A stretch of 64,000 bases of DNA from Enterobacter cloacae complex sp. ECNIH7 (GCF_002208095.1 NZ_CP017990.1:124001-188000); one strand, 5' to 3'; numbered from the stretch's first letter, positions 1 to 9,708 are shown. Translations and numbers: made by a program. Notes: a model not told the origin generated them from the sequence alone.

Positions 1-1578
1 TGCCTGCACGCTGCCGCTGGCGGTGAGCTGAATATTGCCGTCGCCCGTAATCGGCAGCGCAGGCCAGCCCCACTGCTGCAGCACGTTGAGCGGCACGCCG
101 CGCCCGTTCAGGCTCACCGTAGTCTGCCGCTGCGGAAGCTGTGAAACCGTCGCCGTTGCTTCAAGAATACCTTTCTCGGTAAAGGCGCTAAGGTCGGTAA
201 TGTTCACCGTGGCGGCGTTCGCATTCAGCGCCAGCGACGGACGACGCACGTCCACGCGGTTAAAGGTCGCCGCCGCGCCGTTCAGGGTTGCGCTACCGCC
301 CCAGATGCCCCACTGGCGATCTTTCACCAGCTGCAGGTTTGCGCCATAGCCATCCAGAGAGGTGATCTGCCACGGGAAGGCAGGATCGATGTCGATCACC
401 AGGTTACGGCTCAGGCCGAATTTTTGCAGCGTGACGCTGTTCAGCCATTCCGGCAGAGGCTCCATCCACAGCGTTTTCCAGTTCTGCGGCAGGGTGTATT
501 CCAGCCCGGCGATGGCAACATCGTCCAGCACCAGCGCTTTGCCATCGCGCAGCCAGTTACCGGACGTGCGCACCATGCCGCCTTCCCAGCGGGAGGTGAA
601 CTGACGCAGCGCCATGCCCTGCGGGGAAAACTCCGCATTCAGGATCGGGTCGAAAAGATGCAGCGAGCCGTAGATAAACTCGCTGGCGTTCATGGACAGG
701 CGGCCTTCCTGGCTCTGCCAGTCGCCTTTGCTGAGAGTCAGGTTGCGCAGGCTTAAATCGAGATCGGTCACCGCCCAGTCCGGGCCCTGAAGCCGGGCGT
801 CGGTCACGTCCAGACGACCAATTTGCAGAGAAGGGGTGGAGGCCAGCGGCGCAAAGAACGCCATTAGCGTTTTATCGCTCTGCAGGCGGATCTCATTCAG
901 GCGCATGGTGTCGATAATCCAGCTCCCGTCGGCGTTGCGCAGGGCGGAGCCGGTGAGCGAGCCGCGGGCCATGTCGGCGCCAATCGTTTTCAGCACCACT
1001 TCCCTGCCGTTAAGCTGGCCCTCGATCAGCACGTTGGTTGCCGGTACGCCGTTCAGGGTCAGCGAGCCTGCGCTCATCTGAATCTGCGCGTTGTTCCCCA
1101 GCACGTTGCCCGCTTCCGGCTGCCACGGGCTGACGCCGCCCGTGACCTTTTGCGCGCTCAGGTCCCATTCGGTATTCGGGCTGTTAAAGGCCATGTTGTT
1201 CAGCTGCAGGCGATCCGCCTGGAAAGGCAGCGGTGCCGTTTGAGGCGAGAGATTCAGCGTGCCGTCGAACAGGGTGATGGTGTCCATATGCAGCGGATCG
1301 GTTATCTGGCGGCTGCTCAGGCCGATATCGACTTTTTTGGCAACCAGCGTGGCGGGTTTACCGTCCCGACCGAAGGTGACGTTTTCCAGAATGATGTGGG
1401 AAGGCGACGAAAAGCGGTGATTCATCTTGTCGAAACTGAGTTCGTAGTCGGTATTCACCGTCACCCAGCTGCTGACCTGAGACGCGCCCCAGCGGGTCTG
1501 GAGCAGAATATAGAGCGCCAGCATCACAATGAGCAGGGCTACCAAAAGATAGACGAGTAGCTTTCCAATAAATTTCAT
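1..1578 (-). CDS. yicH: AsmA-family protein YicH (N-terminal part, cut by window edge)
   Basis: The minus-strand frame is open from the ATG at 1578 to the window edge (526 codons), so the C-terminus is missing. The protein begins MKFIGKLLVYLL and continues as one hydrophobic helix (about residues 5-27), which fits an inner-membrane anchor followed by a large periplasmic domain rich in beta repeats. The sequence matches E. coli YicH, as remembered, along its whole visible length (for example FGRDGKPATLVAK and LQIGRLDVTDARLQGPDWAV). AsmA-like proteins are thought to help move lipids or build the envelope; the exact role of YicH is not established. It lies downstream of xanP in the same direction, behind a hairpin. 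Confidence 0.95.
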   Translation of the reverse strand, partial: MKFIGKLLVYLLVALLIVMLALYILLQTRWGASQVSSWVTVNTDYELSFDKMNHRFSSPSHIILENVTFGRDGKPATLVAKKVDIGLSSRQITDPLHMDTITLFDGTLNLSPQTAPLPFQADRLQLNNMAFNSPNTEWDLSAQKVTGGVSPWQPEAGNVLGNNAQIQMSAGSLTLNGVPATNVLIEGQLNGREVVLKTIGADMARGSLTGSALRNADGSWIIDTMRLNEIRLQSDKTLMAFFAPLASTPSLQIGRLDVTDARLQGPDWAVTDLDLSLRNLTLSKGDWQSQEGRLSMNASEFIYGSLHLFDPILNAEFSPQGMALRQFTSRWEGGMVRTSGNWLRDGKALVLDDVAIAGLEYTLPQNWKTLWMEPLPEWLNSVTLQKFGLSRNLVIDIDPAFPWQITSLDGYGANLQLVKDRQWGIWGGSATLNGAAATFNRVDVRRPSLALNANAATVNITDLSAFTEKGILEATATVSQLPQRQTTVSLNGRGVPLNVLQQWGWPALPITGDGNIQLTASGSVQA

Positions 1579-1663
1579 GGTCTTCCATCCCGCAAAACGC
1601 ACATAAGGGAGTTATGCACGATTTATGCGCAATCCTCAAGGCGGGAATGGTGTAATTAGATGT

Positions 1664-1690
1664 CACGGCAGGCATTGACTACCTGCCGTG
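1664..1690 (-). terminator. Hairpin after xanP, likely terminator
   Basis: Perfect inverted repeat CACGGCAGG / CCTGCCGTG (9 bp arms, 9-nt loop) starting 8 nt past the xanP stop codon. There is no strong U-tract on the minus strand, so it may be a weak terminator or an mRNA-end stabiliser between xanP and yicH. Confidence 0.55.
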
Positions 1691-1697
1691 AAGATGA

Positions 1698-3089
1698 TCA
1701 GTTCTTTTCAGGCGGGAAAACGAGGTTCAGAACGATAGCGGTGATACCGCCCGCGGCAATGCCGGAAGAGAGCAGGTTTTTCACCCAGTCAGGCGCAAAC
1801 TGCAGGATCAGCGGCTGCTGGGACACGCCCAGGCCAACGGCCAGCGACAGCGCGATAATCATGATCGCGCGGCGGTTCAGCGGCTCGCGGGAGACGATAC
1901 GCACGCCGGAGGCCGCGATAGTGCCGAACATCACCAGCGTTGCGCCGCCCAGCACAGGCTCAGGGATATGCTGCACAAAGCCGCTTACCGCCGGGAACAG
2001 GCCGAGAACGATCAGCATCAGCGCCACCACAAAACCGACGTAGCGGCTGGCAACGCCGGTCAGCTGGATCACGCCGTTGTTCTGACCGAAGCAGGAGTTC
2101 GGGAAGGTGTTGAATACCGCAGAGACAAACGAGTTCAGGCCGTTCGCCAGCACGCCGCCTTTGAGGCGCTTCATGTACAGCGGGCCGGACACCGGCTGCT
2201 CGGAGACGTCCGAGGTGGCGGTGATATCACCGATGGTCTCCAGAGAGGTGATCATAAAGACCAGCATCAGCGGCAGGAGCAGGCCCCAGTCAATGCCCAG
2301 TCCGTAGTACAGCGGCGTAGGAACGACGATCAGCGCGCTGTTGGTCGGCGCGGTGTTCTCCGGCAGCATGCCCAGCGCCCACGCCAGCAGGTAGCCCGCC
2401 GCCATGGCGATCACCAGCGAGGCGACGCGCAGGTAAGGATTTCGCTGACGGTTAAGCAGAATAATGATCGCCAGCACGACACCCGCCAGCAGCAGGTTTT
2501 TCGGCGCGCCGAAGGTGTGGTCGCTCATTGCGGCATAGCCGCCGCCGATGGACGTCAGGCCCACCTGGATCAGCGACAGGCCGATAATCATCACGACCAC
2601 GCCGGAAACCAGCGGGGTGATGACGCGGCGAGCCAGATGCAGAACGCGGGAGATCACCATCTCCGTACAGCTGGCCAGCATCAGCGTGCCGAACAGCGCC
2701 GCCATCATGGTCGGAACATCCGCACCGCCGGTTTTCAGCGCCGTACCGCCCATGATCAGCGGTGCCACGAAGTTAAAGCTGGTGCCCTGAATCGACAATA
2801 ATCCCGACCCCACCGGACCCCACGCTTTAATTTGAATAATCGAGGCCACGCCGGAGGCGAAGAGAGACATGCTGATAATGTGCTGCGTGTCCTGCGCCGG
2901 TAAACCGAGCGCCTGGCAAATCAGCAGCGCCGGGGTGATCACCGCAACAAACATTGCCAGAAGATGCTGGCAGGCGGCGAAAAGCGTTTGCGGCAGCGGC
3001 GGGCGGTCTTCAAGGCGGTAAATCAGTTCGCTATTTTGCTTCTGCGCAATCGGTTGCGCATCGGGCGACTCTATGGTGTTAACGGACAT
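1698..3089 (-). CDS. xanP: Xanthine permease XanP
   Basis: 463 codons, the same length as E. coli XanP and almost identical to it. It is a proton-coupled xanthine transporter of the nucleobase-ascorbate (NAT/NCS2) family in the inner membrane. The family signature [10 protein letters not shown] is present (about residue 324), as is the QGTSFNF segment of an early helix, and many hydrophobic helices follow one another. The start was put at the ATG at 3089 (MSVNTIES), which agrees with E. coli; an in-frame start at 3104 would add five residues. It is divergent from gltS. A candidate promoter overlapped by a PurR-like box lies just upstream. Confidence 0.97.
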   Translation of the reverse strand: MSVNTIESPDAQPIAQKQNSELIYRLEDRPPLPQTLFAACQHLLAMFVAVITPALLICQALGLPAQDTQHIISMSLFASGVASIIQIKAWGPVGSGLLSIQGTSFNFVAPLIMGGTALKTGGADVPTMMAALFGTLMLASCTEMVISRVLHLARRVITPLVSGVVVMIIGLSLIQVGLTSIGGGYAAMSDHTFGAPKNLLLAGVVLAIIILLNRQRNPYLRVASLVIAMAAGYLLAWALGMLPENTAPTNSALIVVPTPLYYGLGIDWGLLLPLMLVFMITSLETIGDITATSDVSEQPVSGPLYMKRLKGGVLANGLNSFVSAVFNTFPNSCFGQNNGVIQLTGVASRYVGFVVALMLIVLGLFPAVSGFVQHIPEPVLGGATLVMFGTIAASGVRIVSREPLNRRAIMIIALSLAVGLGVSQQPLILQFAPDWVKNLLSSGIAAGGITAIVLNLVFPPEKN

Positions 3090-3119
3090 CGGCGGCAATC
3101 CCACGGTGGAAAAGCGGGC

Positions 3120-3147
3120 ATTTTATCTGACCACCTGGTAAAAGCAA
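3120..3147 (-). promoter_or_regulatory. Candidate xanP promoter
   Basis: On the minus strand TTGCTT (3142-3147) and TAAAAT (3120-3125) are spaced 16 bp apart and end 31 bp before the xanP ATG. They match the sigma-70 -35 (4 of 6) and -10 (5 of 6) consensus. The -35 is covered by the PurR-like palindrome. Confidence 0.6.
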
Positions 3148-3157
3148 ACGATTGCCA
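3142..3157. promoter_or_regulatory. PurR-like operator over the xanP -35 box
   Basis: AAGCAAACGATTGCCA contains the PurR core GCAAACG-TTGC with one departure from perfect symmetry (consensus ACGCAAACGTTTGCGT). It overlaps the -35 hexamer of the candidate xanP promoter, a classic repressor position. PurR control of a purine-base permease is biologically sensible, but binding here is inferred from the motif only. Confidence 0.5.
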
Positions 3158-3170
3158 GCAAAAAAAGGGA

Positions 3171-3200
3171 AGAAAATCTGCTGCTGTGAGCAGGTTTTCT
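3171..3200 (+). other. 12-bp inverted repeat in the xanP-gltS gap
   Basis: AGAAAATCTGCT and AGCAGGTTTTCT are separated by 6 nt. Read as plus-strand RNA, the single mismatch becomes a U-G pair, so all 12 positions pair; read as minus-strand RNA it is an A-C mismatch. No U-tract follows, so it is not an ordinary terminator. It could be a leader hairpin of gltS or a protein-binding palindrome. Confidence 0.45.
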
Positions 3201-3314
3201 ACAACGCGTGGGGAAAAAAAATTACACTTTTTGCGCCGGGAGCTCATGAAGAGCGCAACCCGGCCCAGGATAACGCCGCGTGTGTATGGAACACGCGCAT
3301 TACAGGAGCCTTTT

Positions 3315-4517
3315 ATGATTCATCTCGATACGTTGTCGACCCTTGTTGCCGCAACGCTGGTTCTTCTGCTTGGTCGCAAGCTGGTACATAGCGTTTCCCT
3401 TCTGAAGAAATACACCATTCCTGAACCTGTCGCCGGTGGCCTGCTGGTGGCGCTGGCCCTGCTGATACTGAAAAAAAGCATGGGCTGGGAAATCGATTTT
3501 GATATGTCCCTGAAAGATCCGCTGATGCTGGCCTTCTTTGCCACTATCGGCCTGAACGCCAACCTGGCGAGCCTGCGCTCGGGCGGTAAGGTGCTCGGCG
3601 TATTCCTGATTGTGGTGGTGGGGCTGCTGCTGATGCAAAACGCCATTGGCATCGGCATGGCAACGCTGCTGGGGCTGGATCCGCTGATGGGATTGTTGGC
3701 GGGGTCGATTACCCTTTCGGGCGGTCACGGAACCGGGGCCGCGTGGAGCAAGCTGTTCATCGAGCGCTACGGGTTTGAAAATGCGACGGAAGTGGCGATG
3801 GCCTGTGCGACCTTTGGCCTGGTTCTGGGTGGCCTGATTGGCGGCCCGGTGGCGCGGTATCTGGTTAAGCACTCCACCACGCCGAACGGCAGGCCTGACG
3901 ATGAGCTGGTGCCGACCGCGTTCGAAAAGCCGGACGTCGGGCGCAGCATTACCTCGCTGGTGCTGATTGAAACTATCGCGACGATCGCCATCTGCCTGAC
4001 CGTGGGCAAAGTGGTTGCGCAATGGCTGGCGGGTTCCGCATTTGAACTGCCGACGTTTGTCTGCGTGCTGTTTATCGGGGTGATCCTGAGCAACGGTCTG
4101 GCGCTGATGGGCTTCTACCGCGTGTTTGAACGGGCGGTATCGGTGCTCGGCAACGTCTGCCTGTCGCTGTTCCTGGCGATGGCGCTGATGAGCCTCAAGC
4201 TGTGGGAACTGGCTTCGCTGGCGCTACCGATGGTGGCGATTCTGGCGGTACAGGCGCTGTTTATGGCGCTGTACGCCATGTTCGTGACCTGGCGCATGAT
4301 GGGCAAAAACTACGATGCGGCGGTGCTGGCGGCGGGTCACTGCGGGTTTGGTCTGGGGGCCACTCCAACGGCTATCGCCAATATGCAGGCGATCACAGAA
4401 CGGTTCGGGCCATCGCACATGGCGTTTCTTGTGGTCCCGATGGTTGGCGCATTCTTCATTGATATCGTCAACGCGCTGGTGATTAAGCTGTATCTGATGC
4501 TGCCGATGTTTGCCTGA
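3315..4517 (+). CDS. gltS: Sodium/glutamate symporter GltS
   Basis: 400 residues, against 401 in E. coli GltS. It is a Na+-dependent glutamate carrier of the ESS family in the inner membrane. The protein is almost entirely hydrophobic helices, with the glycine-rich re-entrant loop segments SGGHGTGAAW (about residue 137) and GHCGFGLGATPTA (about residue 340) in the two halves, as expected for the inverted-repeat fold. The ATG at 3315 is preceded by ACAGGAGCC. A much longer in-frame extension runs back over xanP and is discarded. It is convergent with recG, with only 2 bp between the stop codons. Confidence 0.97.
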   Translation: MIHLDTLSTLVAATLVLLLGRKLVHSVSLLKKYTIPEPVAGGLLVALALLILKKSMGWEIDFDMSLKDPLMLAFFATIGLNANLASLRSGGKVLGVFLIVVVGLLLMQNAIGIGMATLLGLDPLMGLLAGSITLSGGHGTGAAWSKLFIERYGFENATEVAMACATFGLVLGGLIGGPVARYLVKHSTTPNGRPDDELVPTAFEKPDVGRSITSLVLIETIATIAICLTVGKVVAQWLAGSAFELPTFVCVLFIGVILSNGLALMGFYRVFERAVSVLGNVCLSLFLAMALMSLKLWELASLALPMVAILAVQALFMALYAMFVTWRMMGKNYDAAVLAAGHCGFGLGATPTAIANMQAITERFGPSHMAFLVVPMVGAFFIDIVNALVIKLYLMLPMFA

Positions 4518-4519
4518 AA

Positions 4520-6601
4520 TCAGGCGTTGGAATAGCGCTCGGTTTCCGGCATCCAGCGCTCAATTAACGCTGCCGCCTGTTCGGGGTAGCGTTCATGAAT
4601 ATGGCGAGCCAGGCGCTGAACTTCTGGGATCATGGCCTGATCGCGCAGTAAATCCGCTACTTTGAATTCCGCGTTACCCGTCTGACGCGTGCCCAGCAGT
4701 TCGCCCGGGCCGCGGATCTCCAGGTCTTTTTGCGCAATCACAAAACCGTCGTTGCTGTCGCGCAGCACCTGAAGACGCATCTGGGCCGTTTTGGAAAGAG
4801 GCGCTTTGTAGAGCAGAACGCAGTGGGACGCAACCGCGCCACGGCCGACGCGCCCGCGCAGCTGGTGGAGCTGGGCAAGGCCGAGACGCTCCGGGTTTTC
4901 GATGATCATCAGGCTGGAATTCGGGACGTCCACGCCGACTTCGATCACCGTGGTGGCGATCAGCAAATGCAAATCACCCTGTTTGAACGACTGCATCACC
5001 GCCTGTTTTTCGGCGGGCTTCATGCGTCCGTGAACCAGACCCACGTTCAGCTCCGGCAGCGCCAGCTTAAGCTCTTCCCACGTGGCTTCGGCAGCCTGCG
5101 CTTCCAGCAGTTCAGATTCTTCAATCAGCGTACAGACCCAGTAAGCCTGACGCCCTTCCTGGGTGCAGGCGTTGCGCACGCGGTCAATGATATCGCTGCG
5201 GCGCGTGTCGGGAATGGCGACCGTGGTGACCGGGGTACGGCCCGGCGGCAGTTCGTCGATGGTGGAGGTATCCAGATCGGCGTACGCTGTCATCGCCAGG
5301 GTGCGCGGGATCGGCGTGGCGGTCATGATCAGCTGATGCGGGTGGAAGCCCTGCTGCAGGCCTTTTTCCCAGAGCGCCAGACGCTGATGTACGCCGAAGC
5401 GGTGCTGCTCGTCGATAATTACCAGCGCAAGACCGTTAAACTGCACCTGCTCCTGGAAGATGGCGTGCGTGCCGACAATCATCTGCACCTGCCCGCTGGC
5501 AATAGCCTCCTGTTGCGCAAGGCGAGCTTTGCCTTTTTGCTTCCCGGCAAGCCAGCCCACTTCAATCCCGAGCGGCGCAAACCAGGCGCGGAAATTGTTG
5601 GCGTGCTGTTCGGCCAGCAGTTCGGTTGGCGCCATCAGCGCCACCTGCTTACCGTGGGCAATCGCGCGCAGGGCCGCCAGGGCGGCAACCAGCGTTTTAC
5701 CGGAGCCCACGTCGCCCTGCACCAGGCGCATCATCGGCACGTCGAGCGCCATATCGCGTTCAATCTCGGCGGTGACGCGCGCCTGCGCGCCGGTGGGTTT
5801 AAACGGCAGAGAGGCCAGCAGCTTATCTTTGAGCTCATCACGAGGGCTTAAGGGCTGGGCGTGGAAACGCTGCGCGCCCGCGCGAAGCGCCAGCATGCTC
5901 AGGTTATGTGCCAGTAATTCCTCAAGGATAAGACGCTGTTGGGCGGGGTGTTTGCCGCTTTCTAAATCGCTGAGCTGCAGCGTTGGCGGCGGTCGATGCA
6001 GGGTTCGCAGCGCCTCGGGCAGGCTCATCATGCCCTGCGCCAGCTCGGGCGGCAGCAGCTCGGTAATGGCGCAGGTATCCAGCAGCTCCAGCGCCTGATC
6101 GGTGAGCTTACGCAGCGTCGCCTGCTTGATGCCTTCGGTCGTCGGGTAAACCGGGGTAAGCGTCTCCTGCATTTCCGGCGTGCTGAGATCGCCCTGCACG
6201 CGGTACTCCGGGTGGATCATCTCTGCGCCGTATTTCCCGCGTTTGGCTTCGCCATAGGCCAGCACCCTGCGGCCCGTCGCCAGGCTGTTTTTCATCGCCG
6301 CGCTGAAGTTGAAAAAACGCATGGTGAGAATGCCGGTGCCGTCGCTGATCTGGCAGGTCATCATCCGGCGTCCGCCGAAGGTGATGTTGCAGTTCAGGAC
6401 TTCGCCTTCAACGGTGGCGTAAATGGCGGGAAGGAGATCGCCAATCTTGTAGAGCTGAGTGCGGTCTTCGTAACGCAGGGGGAGGTGAAGCAGGAGATCC
6501 TGCACGGTGTGCAGGCCAATTTTTGCCAGCTTATTGCTTTGCGCCGCGCCCACGCCTGTCAGGCTGTTAAGCGGGATGGCATCCAGCAGGCGGCCTTTCA
6601 T
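4520..6601 (-). CDS. recG: ATP-dependent DNA helicase RecG
   Basis: 693 residues, the normal family length. RecG is a branch-migrating helicase that regresses stalled forks and processes Holliday junctions and R-loops. It has an N-terminal OB-fold wedge domain (about residues 60-160), Walker A GDVGSGKT (about 295-302), a DEQH box (IIDEQHRFG, about 396), and helicase-C motifs including TTVIEVGVDVP and QLRGRVGRG. It is the last gene of rpoZ-spoT-trmH-recG and starts 3 nt after trmH ends. Confidence 0.98.
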   Translation of the reverse strand: MKGRLLDAIPLNSLTGVGAAQSNKLAKIGLHTVQDLLLHLPLRYEDRTQLYKIGDLLPAIYATVEGEVLNCNITFGGRRMMTCQISDGTGILTMRFFNFSAAMKNSLATGRRVLAYGEAKRGKYGAEMIHPEYRVQGDLSTPEMQETLTPVYPTTEGIKQATLRKLTDQALELLDTCAITELLPPELAQGMMSLPEALRTLHRPPPTLQLSDLESGKHPAQQRLILEELLAHNLSMLALRAGAQRFHAQPLSPRDELKDKLLASLPFKPTGAQARVTAEIERDMALDVPMMRLVQGDVGSGKTLVAALAALRAIAHGKQVALMAPTELLAEQHANNFRAWFAPLGIEVGWLAGKQKGKARLAQQEAIASGQVQMIVGTHAIFQEQVQFNGLALVIIDEQHRFGVHQRLALWEKGLQQGFHPHQLIMTATPIPRTLAMTAYADLDTSTIDELPPGRTPVTTVAIPDTRRSDIIDRVRNACTQEGRQAYWVCTLIEESELLEAQAAEATWEELKLALPELNVGLVHGRMKPAEKQAVMQSFKQGDLHLLIATTVIEVGVDVPNSSLMIIENPERLGLAQLHQLRGRVGRGAVASHCVLLYKAPLSKTAQMRLQVLRDSNDGFVIAQKDLEIRGPGELLGTRQTGNAEFKVADLLRDQAMIPEVQRLARHIHERYPEQAAALIERWMPETERYSNA

Positions 6602-6604
6602 CGC

Positions 6605-7294
6605 TTACCCGGCGTACTGCATGGTGGCCCACCACTCGGCATCGGCTTCAATTTCGCCCTGCGCGTTGACGTGGGGGTAAGGCAATTTTTTCTGCTTCGC
6701 AACGCGAGCCAGCACCGGATAACCACCTTCAAACAGCAGGCGCTGCTGTTCATCTTCCGGCAGCATGCTGTTGCTGCGCTCGTACATCCCGGCGTTCTGA
6801 CGCTGACGCTGCGCTTCATACAGAATGAGTGCGGACGCCACGGAGACGTTCAAAGACTGCACCATGCCGATCATCGGAATGATAATTTCACGATCCGCCA
6901 GATCCAGCGCTTCCTGGGTGATCCCGGTTTTCTCCTGACCCATCAAAATGCAGGTTGGGCGGGTGTAGTCGATCTCGCGGAAATCTACGGCTTTAGCGGA
7001 CAGGTTAGTGGCAAGGATCTGCATCCCGCGCCCTTTCAGGTGCGATACGGCTTCGCCAATGGTGTGATGATTTTTGACAGACACCCAGCTGTTGCTGCCT
7101 GCCGCCGCCGAGACCGTATTGCGCATACGGCCATCCGGCCAGACGGCGTGCACTTCATGCACACCGACGGCATCTGCGGTACGAACGATAGCAGAGACGT
7201 TATGAGGTTTGTGCACCTGCTCCATGCAGACCGTCAGGTCAGGCTGACGCCTGGCGAGCATTTCGCAGATACGTGCATAACGTTGTGAATTCAT
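6605..7294 (-). CDS. trmH: tRNA (guanosine-18-2'-O)-methyltransferase TrmH
   Basis: 229 residues. TrmH (SpoU) methylates the 2'-OH of G18 in the D-loop of tRNAs using S-adenosylmethionine. The SPOUT knot motifs are clear: an N-terminal segment with NVSAIVRTADAVGV, then LMGQEKTGI, and the C-terminal knot IIIPMIGMVQSLNVSVASAL. It lies 4 nt after spoT and 3 nt before recG, so it is clearly co-transcribed. Confidence 0.97.
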   Translation of the reverse strand: MNSQRYARICEMLARRQPDLTVCMEQVHKPHNVSAIVRTADAVGVHEVHAVWPDGRMRNTVSAAAGSNSWVSVKNHHTIGEAVSHLKGRGMQILATNLSAKAVDFREIDYTRPTCILMGQEKTGITQEALDLADREIIIPMIGMVQSLNVSVASALILYEAQRQRQNAGMYERSNSMLPEDEQQRLLFEGGYPVLARVAKQKKLPYPHVNAQGEIEADAEWWATMQYAG

Positions 7295-7298
7295 AAAC

Positions 7299-9413
7299 CT
7301 AGTTTCGGTTTCGGGTGACTTTAATCACGTCCGGCATGACGCGGATCTTGCGCATAATATTCGCCAGATGCACGCGGTCGCGGGCGGTCAGACGAATAAA
7401 GGCGCTGTACACGCGGCCATCTTTTTCTTCCGTATTCAGGCTTTGAATGTTGGAAGAAGCCGTGTTGATCGCTGCCGTCAGGTTCGCCAGGGCACCCTGA
7501 TGGTTGAACATATCCACCTTAATTTCGGTGATAAATTCCTGCGCCGTCTCTTTATCCCACTCGACCGCCATAAACTTCTCGGCCTCTTTCTGGTAGCCGC
7601 GAATGTTACGACAGGATTCGTGGTGGATAACCAGCCCTTTGCCCGGGCTGACGTGCGCAATAATCGGGTCGCCAGGTATTGGACGGCAACATTTTGCGAA
7701 GGTGATCAGCACCCCATCCGCGCCTTTAATCGGCAGGTGTCCGTGGCTTTGCGTGGTTGCAGGCACCGCTGTCGTGTCGCCTTGCTGCAGGTTCTTCGCC
7801 ACCACCACGCTCATGGCGTTGCCGAGGCCAATCTCTGCCAGCAGGTCATCAAGCGACGCGAGCTTCATGCGCTCCAGCTCGCGCTGGACGTTCTCCTGCG
7901 GAATTTCAGCCAGCTTACGGCTGCCGCCCAACGCGTGGTTGAGCAGACGACGCCCCAGGCTGACGGAATCATCACGCTTGAGGTTTTTCAGCAGCTGGCG
8001 AATTTTGGCGCGTGCTTTGGAGCTCACGACAAAGTTCAGCCAGGCCGCGTTCGGACGTGCGCCCGGCGCGGTAATAATTTCTACCGTCTGGCCGCTGGAG
8101 AGCGGCTGAGAGAGCGGATAAGGCTGTCTGTCGACGCGCGCGCCTACGCAGGCATGCCCGATATCGGTGTGCACGGCGTAAGCGAAGTCGACCGGAGTTG
8201 CACCCGCAGGCAGTTCGACAATGCGGCCTTCTGGGGTGAAAACGTAAATCTCATCCGGGAAGAGATCGGATTTAACGCTCTCGATAAATTCAAACGAGCT
8301 ACCCGCACTCTGCTGAAGCTCCAGCAGGCTCTGCATCCAGCGCTGGGCGCGGATTTGTGCGGTCGTGCTGCTTTCGCCACCGTGCTCTTTATACGCCCAG
8401 TGTGCGGCAACACCCATCTCTGCCATCTGGTCCATGTCTTCGGTGCGAATTTGCACCTCAACAGGCACGCCGTGCGGACCGATCATCGAGGTGTGCAAAG
8501 ATTGATAGCCGTTCGCTTTTGGGATAGCGATGTAATCTTTCATGCGCCCCGGACGCGGTTTGTAGAGGCTGTGCATCTGCCCCAGCACGCGATAACAGGT
8601 GTCCGAGTCGTGGACGATCACGCGAAAAGCGTAGATATCCATGATCGAGTGAAAACGCTGCTCTTTGAGCACCATTTTGCAGTAGATGGAGTACAAATGT
8701 TTTTCGCGACCGCTGACGCGGCACGGGATTCCCGCTTCCTGTAAGCGCCCTTCAATTTCCGAGAGGATTTTTTGAATCATCTCTTTACGGTTACCGCGTG
8801 CGGCTTTCACCACCTCTTTAATCACGCGATAGCGGTTCGGGTACAACGCTTCAAAACCCAGCTCTTCCAGCTCGGTTTTAATGTGGTGAATACCTAAACG
8901 GTGCGCCAGCGGACTGTAGATTTCGAGAGTTTCACGGGCAATGCGGCGACGTTTATCCGGGCGAAGTGAGCCCAGCGTGCGCATGTTGTGGGTACGGTCA
9001 GCGAGTTTGATGAGAATGACGCGGATATCCTGCACCATCGCCATAATCATCTTGCGGAAGTTTTCGGCTTGCGCCTCTTTCTTGTCGCGGAAATTCAGCT
9101 TATCAAGCTTAGAGACCCCTTCCACCAGTTCGGCAACGCTTTTGCCAAACAGCTGTTCCATGTCCTGATAAGTGGCAGGGGTATCTTCGATCACGTCATG
9201 CAGCAGAGCGGCCATCAGCGTTTCGTAGTCGAGTTTCATCTCGGCCAGAATACAGGCCACCGCTACCGGGTGCGTGATATAGGGTTCACCGCTTGAACGT
9301 GTCTGGCCCTCGTGAGCGTCACGTGCAACGAGATACGCCTGCTGAAGACGCTTAATCTGGTCTTCAGGCAGGTAGGTTTGAATCAGTTGATTCAGGCTTT
9401 CAAACAGATACAA
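7299..9413 (-). CDS. spoT: Bifunctional (p)ppGpp synthetase/hydrolase SpoT
   Basis: 704 residues, two more than E. coli. SpoT sets the level of the alarmone (p)ppGpp, mainly as a Mn2+-dependent hydrolase, with weak synthesis under carbon, iron or fatty-acid starvation. The HD-domain pair H72-D73 (HDVIEDT) and the HxxxxR segment THNMRTLGSLRP are intact; a synthetase domain follows (YIAIPKANGYQSLHT), then TGS (about 386-447) and a C-terminal ACT domain (about 630-700). It starts 19 nt after rpoZ, the usual pairing with the RNA polymerase subunit that helps bind ppGpp. Confidence 0.98.
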   Translation of the reverse strand: MYLFESLNQLIQTYLPEDQIKRLQQAYLVARDAHEGQTRSSGEPYITHPVAVACILAEMKLDYETLMAALLHDVIEDTPATYQDMEQLFGKSVAELVEGVSKLDKLNFRDKKEAQAENFRKMIMAMVQDIRVILIKLADRTHNMRTLGSLRPDKRRRIARETLEIYSPLAHRLGIHHIKTELEELGFEALYPNRYRVIKEVVKAARGNRKEMIQKILSEIEGRLQEAGIPCRVSGREKHLYSIYCKMVLKEQRFHSIMDIYAFRVIVHDSDTCYRVLGQMHSLYKPRPGRMKDYIAIPKANGYQSLHTSMIGPHGVPVEVQIRTEDMDQMAEMGVAAHWAYKEHGGESSTTAQIRAQRWMQSLLELQQSAGSSFEFIESVKSDLFPDEIYVFTPEGRIVELPAGATPVDFAYAVHTDIGHACVGARVDRQPYPLSQPLSSGQTVEIITAPGARPNAAWLNFVVSSKARAKIRQLLKNLKRDDSVSLGRRLLNHALGGSRKLAEIPQENVQRELERMKLASLDDLLAEIGLGNAMSVVVAKNLQQGDTTAVPATTQSHGHLPIKGADGVLITFAKCCRPIPGDPIIAHVSPGKGLVIHHESCRNIRGYQKEAEKFMAVEWDKETAQEFITEIKVDMFNHQGALANLTAAINTASSNIQSLNTEEKDGRVYSAFIRLTARDRVHLANIMRKIRVMPDVIKVTRNRN

Positions 9414-9432
9414 GGGCGACCCGCAGGTTTAA

Positions 9433-9708
9433 TTAACGACGACCTTCAGCAATAGCGGTTACGGCCTGCAGTTCTGCGGCTTCCTGCTCTTGCTGCTCCT
9501 GGCGCTCACGCACGTCGAGGATCTGGTTGTTGATCAGACCTTCTTCGATTTCGCGAAGTGCAATAACGGTGGTTTTATCGTTTTCTTCCGGTACCAGCGG
9601 ATCTTTACCGCCTACCTGCATCTGACGAGCGCGACGCGCGGCGACCAGCACCAGGTCAAAACGGTTACCAATTTTCTCTACAGCGTCCTGAACAGTTACG
9701 CGTGCCAT
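9433..9708 (-). CDS. rpoZ: RNA polymerase omega subunit RpoZ
   Basis: 91 residues, starting [18 protein letters not shown], the same length as E. coli. Omega helps fold and hold the beta-prime subunit and forms part of one ppGpp site. The conserved block [15 protein letters not shown] is intact and the C-terminus is glutamate/glutamine-rich. It is first in the cluster with spoT, trmH and recG, 54 nt downstream of gmk on the same strand. Confidence 0.98.

Noticed and set aside
1968..2801. 277-codon open frame antisense to xanP
   Set aside because: Composition almost entirely polar (Gln, His, Arg), mirror of hydrophobic permease codons; not a gene.
4730..7288. Long plus-strand open frames (373 and 430 codons) opposite recG and trmH
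   Set aside because: Opposite well-conserved recG and trmH; composition is His/Arg/Gln-rich as typical for antisense shadows.
7368..8744. 458-codon open frame antisense to spoT
   Set aside because: spoT is intact and conserved on the other strand; no domain or ribosome site supports the antisense frame.
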